The notes under the pieces are model-generated. The model did not search any database. It saw only the letters and a list, made by a program, of their open reading frames with translations, and was not told the DNA's origin. 8,864 nucleotides of DNA, taken from NCBI GenBank assembly GCA_002433485.1, contig DJIF01000085.1:1-8864 (forward strand). Reading direction: 5' to 3'. A program made the translations under genes and the position numbers. This stretch comes from Deltaproteobacteria bacterium UBA6601. GTDB taxonomy: Bacteria > Myxococcota_A > UBA796 > UBA9615. Shown piece after piece: positions 6,809 through 8,864 of the stretch (within the stretch, counting starts at the first letter, position 1; each line of letters starts with the position of its first letter).

Positions 6809-7454
6809 TCACCAGCGGCGACGCAGGGCATTTGACGCCGGTCCCGCCGAGGCCGCAATAGCCATCCGGGTTACGAGCGAGATATTGCTGGTGGTATGTC
6901 TCCGCGTAGTAGAACGGCGGCGCGGTGCGGATCTCGGTGGTGATGGAGCCGTAGCCGGCCTGGCTGAGCCGCTGTTGAAACAGCTCCTTGGAGGCCAGTG
7001 CTGCCTGCTGATGAGCTTCGCTATAGCTGTAGATGGCCGATCGGTATTGGGTGCCCACGTCGTTGCCCTGGCGCATCCCCTGGGTGGGGTCGTGTCCTTC
7101 CCAGAACACCTGCAGTAACTTCGCATAGGAGAGCCTGCTGGGGTCGTAGACGACCAGCACCACTTCGGTGTGGGCAGTCGCACCCGAGCAGATTTCCTGG
7201 TAGGTGGGGTTGGGTGTGTGGCCGCCGGCGTAGCCCACTGCAGTGGTGTGTGCTCCGGGCAGGTTCCAGAAGGCCTTCTCCGCGCCCCAGAAGCAGCCCA
7301 TGGCAAACACCGCCCGCTCAAGCCCCGGCTCAAAGGGCCCTCGCAGCGAGCTGCCCAACACCTGGTGGGGTTCGCTCAGGGGCATCTCCTGGCTGCGACC
7401 GGGCAGGGCATCTTCGGGGCCAGGAAGGGGCTTGGCGCGGCGCAAGAAGAACAT
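6801..7454 (-). CDS. msrA: Peptide-methionine (S)-S-oxide reductase MsrA
   Basis: Reduces the S-epimer of methionine sulfoxide, free or in proteins, back to methionine at the expense of thioredoxin. The 217 residues match the E. coli-type long form: ADALPGR-like N-terminus (EDALPGRSQEMP, 14-25), catalytic GCFWGAE with Cys54, GYAGG (74-78), NPTYQEICSG (82-91), HTEVV (95-99), EGHDPTQG (119-126), QYRSAIY (136-142) and the C-terminal GYCGLGGTGVKC with recycling Cys200 and Cys209. ATG 7454 was chosen over TTG 7457 because GAGGAG lies 6 nt upstream of the ATG. No signal peptide is visible, so it should be cytoplasmic. It begins 3 nt after the stop of the upstream lipoprotein gene and is surely co-transcribed with it. 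The stop is overlapped by a possible former arsC start (ATG 6808). Confidence 0.96.
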   Translation of the reverse strand: MFFLRRAKPLPGPEDALPGRSQEMPLSEPHQVLGSSLRGPFEPGLERAVFAMGCFWGAEKAFWNLPGAHTTAVGYAGGHTPNPTYQEICSGATAHTEVVLVVYDPSRLSYAKLLQVFWEGHDPTQGMRQGNDVGTQYRSAIYSYSEAHQQAALASKELFQQRLSQAGYGSITTEIRTAPPFYYAETYHQQYLARNPDGYCGLGGTGVKCPASPLVNE

Positions 7455-7457
7455 CAA

Positions 7458-8633
7458 CTACTCCTCGATAGGATCGACAGGGTGGCTCCAGGTGCCTAAT
7501 ACAGGCTGTTCACCGGCAACCCGGCCCTGGTGGAATTCGGCAAATGGATCGGCCAATTGCAGCAGGTCGACCTCTGCGTGGAAGTCCACCTCCAGGTCAC
7601 CTTCTTGAATCAGCGAACTGTGGGACACATAGCCGTCCATGAGAGCCTGTGCTCTGCCGGTCTCCCGTTCATAGCTGAAACCCTCGAGCTGAGCGGCCCA
7701 TTCCCGCAGATAGCGACCGGGTCGTTCAGTATCGGTGCTGGCGTTCAAGTCGATGTCGAAGCCACGCAGCAGGGGCAGTGCGTTTGGCAGGTCGGGTGCG
7801 CCCTGCCAGTTGAGCCGAAGCTCCTCTTCAGGGATAGGTTCGATGTCGCTATGGATGCGGCCCCTGCTGGGGTAAAAAGCGCTGGCTTCTACCAGGCCAT
7901 GCTGAAGGGCACCGTCATTAAAACCAAGCAGCGTGTAGCGGACATGGGTTGCGATGCGGGCGAATTCGAGGGCCTGGTTGTGGTGCACCCGGTCCAGTCG
8001 GCCGGGCTGGAAGTGGGCGTTGACGGTAAAGTGAGCGCGCTGCTCCTTGGCGTTGACGTTGGTTGCGCTGAGGTTGGCGCCAAAGCCTTGTGGAGTCCAT
8101 CCCTCATCCCCGCTGTAGCTGCCGTCGTAGCCCGGTAGCAAGGGGATGTCCATGTCCATGCAGATGCCGCGTAGGGCCACGGCCCAGCGGTCCCGGGAGG
8201 GCAGCTCGAGCTCGGTGAGGTCCACTTCTACTTCCAGGCTGGCGCTGCCGTCGGGCTCAATGAGAAGCTCCTCTTCGCCATACCAGGCCACAAGGCCCTG
8301 GGCTCGAACCCGGCGGTGGGACAGCTCATAGCTGGGGTGGTCCCGGTAGTTGCGGCCGTCCGCCCAGGAGCCACCGAGGATACCCAGGTCAGCGTAGAAG
8401 GAGCCGTCTTCCGCAGGCAGGGCAACGCCGGCGCGGAGAAAGGCAATGCGGTGGCTCAGATCTCGCCACCTGTACGAGTGACCTTCCCACAATACGATCC
8501 AGCCTTCGTTGATGACTCCGGTCTCAGATTCGCAGATAGGCGGATTAAGCTCGGCCTGGCACCCAAACATGAGCGCGATCAGTAGCAGGAGCACACCGAG
8601 CAGCCCTCGGCGCGAGCTACCCGACGACTTCAC
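7458..8633 (-). CDS. Predicted lipoprotein of unknown function, possible internal duplication
   Basis: I do not recognise this 391-residue protein. GTG 8633 is preferred because its GTGA overlaps the stop of the preceding gene by 4 bp and leaves a compact signal: MKSSGSSRRG, a Leu-rich core, and LMFGC with Cys25. A TTG at 8654 would add seven residues inside the other gene. The lipobox is imperfect (Met-Phe-Gly before Cys) but believable; Gln at +2 suggests outer-membrane retention. The mature part is soluble, acidic, rich in alternating hydrophobic residues (beta-rich by eye) and has only two further Cys (Cys34, Cys158). Residues 110-139 (RAQGL, EPDG, EVDL) and 327-357 (RAQAL, EGD, EVDL) look alike with nearly the same spacing, suggesting two related modules. 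The gene stands between a MYXO-CTERM-like protein and msrA, so an envelope role is likely; no activity can be named. Confidence 0.75.
   Translation of the reverse strand: MKSSGSSRRGLLGVLLLLIALMFGCQAELNPPICESETGVINEGWIVLWEGHSYRWRDLSHRIAFLRAGVALPAEDGSFYADLGILGGSWADGRNYRDHPSYELSHRRVRAQGLVAWYGEEELLIEPDGSASLEVEVDLTELELPSRDRWAVALRGICMDMDIPLLPGYDGSYSGDEGWTPQGFGANLSATNVNAKEQRAHFTVNAHFQPGRLDRVHHNQALEFARIATHVRYTLLGFNDGALQHGLVEASAFYPSRGRIHSDIEPIPEEELRLNWQGAPDLPNALPLLRGFDIDLNASTDTERPGRYLREWAAQLEGFSYERETGRAQALMDGYVSHSSLIQEGDLEVDFHAEVDLLQLADPFAEFHQGRVAGEQPVLGTWSHPVDPIEE
7461..7466 (-). promoter_or_regulatory. msrA ribosome binding site inside the lipoprotein gene
   Basis: GAGGAG (plus-strand CTCCTC) encodes the last two Glu codons of the upstream lipoprotein and lies 6 nt before the msrA ATG. 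It fixes the msrA start and points to translational coupling between the two genes. Confidence 0.8.
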
Positions 8634-8863
8634 TGGGCCCCAGGCTCCGGGCAACGCTTGCGGCGAGCAGCCAGCGGCCAGATCAGCAGGGCCAGCAGCA
8701 GGCCCGCCTTAAGGCGGGTGCCTACATGCTTGGCGCCTCCATGATTGCAGGAACCGGGCGATTCACAGCCGGCACCATCGCGCGGGTCCAGGGCATCGTC
8801 CTCATCCCAGCCAGCGGAGTCGTTGTTAGCGCCGGTCGTGGAGTCGTCGTCATCGCCTCCCGC
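8630..8863 (-). CDS. C-terminal end of a MYXO-CTERM-like surface protein (cut by window edge)
   Basis: Only the last 77 residues are in the window; the gene enters from the right edge and ends at TGA 8632-8630. It opens with an acidic Asp/Ser/Gly linker (GGDDDDSTTGANNDSAGWDE), then a Cys pair (GCESPGSC, Cys33 and Cys39), a hydrophobic helix (about 54-66) and a basic cluster ARRKR (66-70), then a short CPEPGAQ extension. This Cys-helix-Arg layout is that of MYXO-CTERM sorting tails, seen also in the TSP3 protein at 1188-2180. Between the Cys motif and the helix lies KHVGTRLKAG, ten residues encoded by a REP-like palindrome that make the tail longer than usual. The body and function of the protein are outside the window. 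Its TGA overlaps the GTG of the downstream lipoprotein gene. Confidence 0.7.
   Translation of the reverse strand, partial: AGGDDDDSTTGANNDSAGWDEDDALDPRDGAGCESPGSCNHGGAKHVGTRLKAGLLLALLIWPLAARRKRCPEPGAQ
8701..8726 (-). repeat. GTAG plus perfect 16-bp palindrome, REP-like, inside a coding region
   Basis: On the minus strand, GTAG (8725-8722) is followed by GCA and then the perfect palindrome CCCGCCTTAAGGCGGG (8718-8703). A GTAG head plus a GC-rich palindrome is the layout of REP elements mobilised by RAYT (TnpA-REP) transposases. It is read in frame as HVGTRLKAG within the sorting tail of the right-edge protein. Only one copy occurs in this window, so its status as a dispersed repeat is unproven. 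No RAYT gene is present here. Confidence 0.4.
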
Positions 8864-8864
8864 C

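Noticed and set aside
7530..8138. 202-codon plus-strand open frame opposite the lipoprotein gene
   Set aside because: The minus-strand gene has a signal peptide and couplings at both ends; the plus-strand frame has no plausible ribosome binding site or family features.
8634..8654. TTG 8654 as the lipoprotein start
   Set aside because: It adds seven residues before the basic N-region and lies deeper in the upstream gene; GTG 8633 gives the standard 4-bp stop/start overlap.

Overview
The window reads as about 62% GC bacterial DNA (estimated by eye) and is almost fully coding. It most resembles Myxococcota or a related lineage of the former Deltaproteobacteria. The evidence is: poly-Asp linkers of the DDDD-x-x-G type at both ends; two proteins ending in a MYXO-CTERM-like tripartite tail (Cys motif, short hydrophobic helix, Arg/Lys cluster); 24-residue Leu-rich solenoid and thrombospondin type-3 (TSP3) calcium-binding repeats; and the short archaeal/eukaryotic-type prolyl-tRNA synthetase. 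This placement is inference, since no rRNA or other phylogenetic marker is present.

Layout. Positions 3-1004 (+): end of a surface protein, a poly-Asp linker followed by ten regular 24-residue Leu-rich repeats. 1188-2180 (+): an Asp-rich TSP3-repeat protein with a lipoprotein signal at the N-terminus and a MYXO-CTERM-like tail. 2323-3822 (+): proS. 3816-5108 (-): AmpG-like PAT-family MFS transporter, overlapping the proS stop tail to tail. 5226-6368 (+): FMN-dependent alpha-hydroxy-acid dehydrogenase/oxidase (LldD/glycolate oxidase family), divergent from the transporter, with its Shine-Dalgarno in the loop of a perfect hairpin. Then a tightly packed minus-strand cluster, read from right to left: the C-terminal end of another MYXO-CTERM-like protein (8630 to the window edge), an unrecognised 391-residue lipoprotein (7458-8633, joined by a GTGA stop/start overlap), msrA (6801-7454, starting 3 nt after the lipoprotein stop), and an arsC-type gene (6415-6808) that has lost its catalytic P-loop.

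How it fits together. The two ends of the window encode cell-envelope proteins; the middle holds ordinary housekeeping and metabolic genes. The minus-strand cluster looks like one operon: a C-terminally anchored surface protein, a lipoprotein of unknown function and a methionine sulfoxide reductase. I see no defence system, CRISPR array, tRNA, rRNA, integrase or transposase. The points most worth a second look are the GTAG-plus-palindrome (REP-like) element inside the sorting tail of the right-edge protein, the arsC remnant without its nucleophilic Cys, the hairpin around the ribosome binding site at 5205-5221, and the TSP3 array whose three identical protein repeats differ only at synonymous sites.
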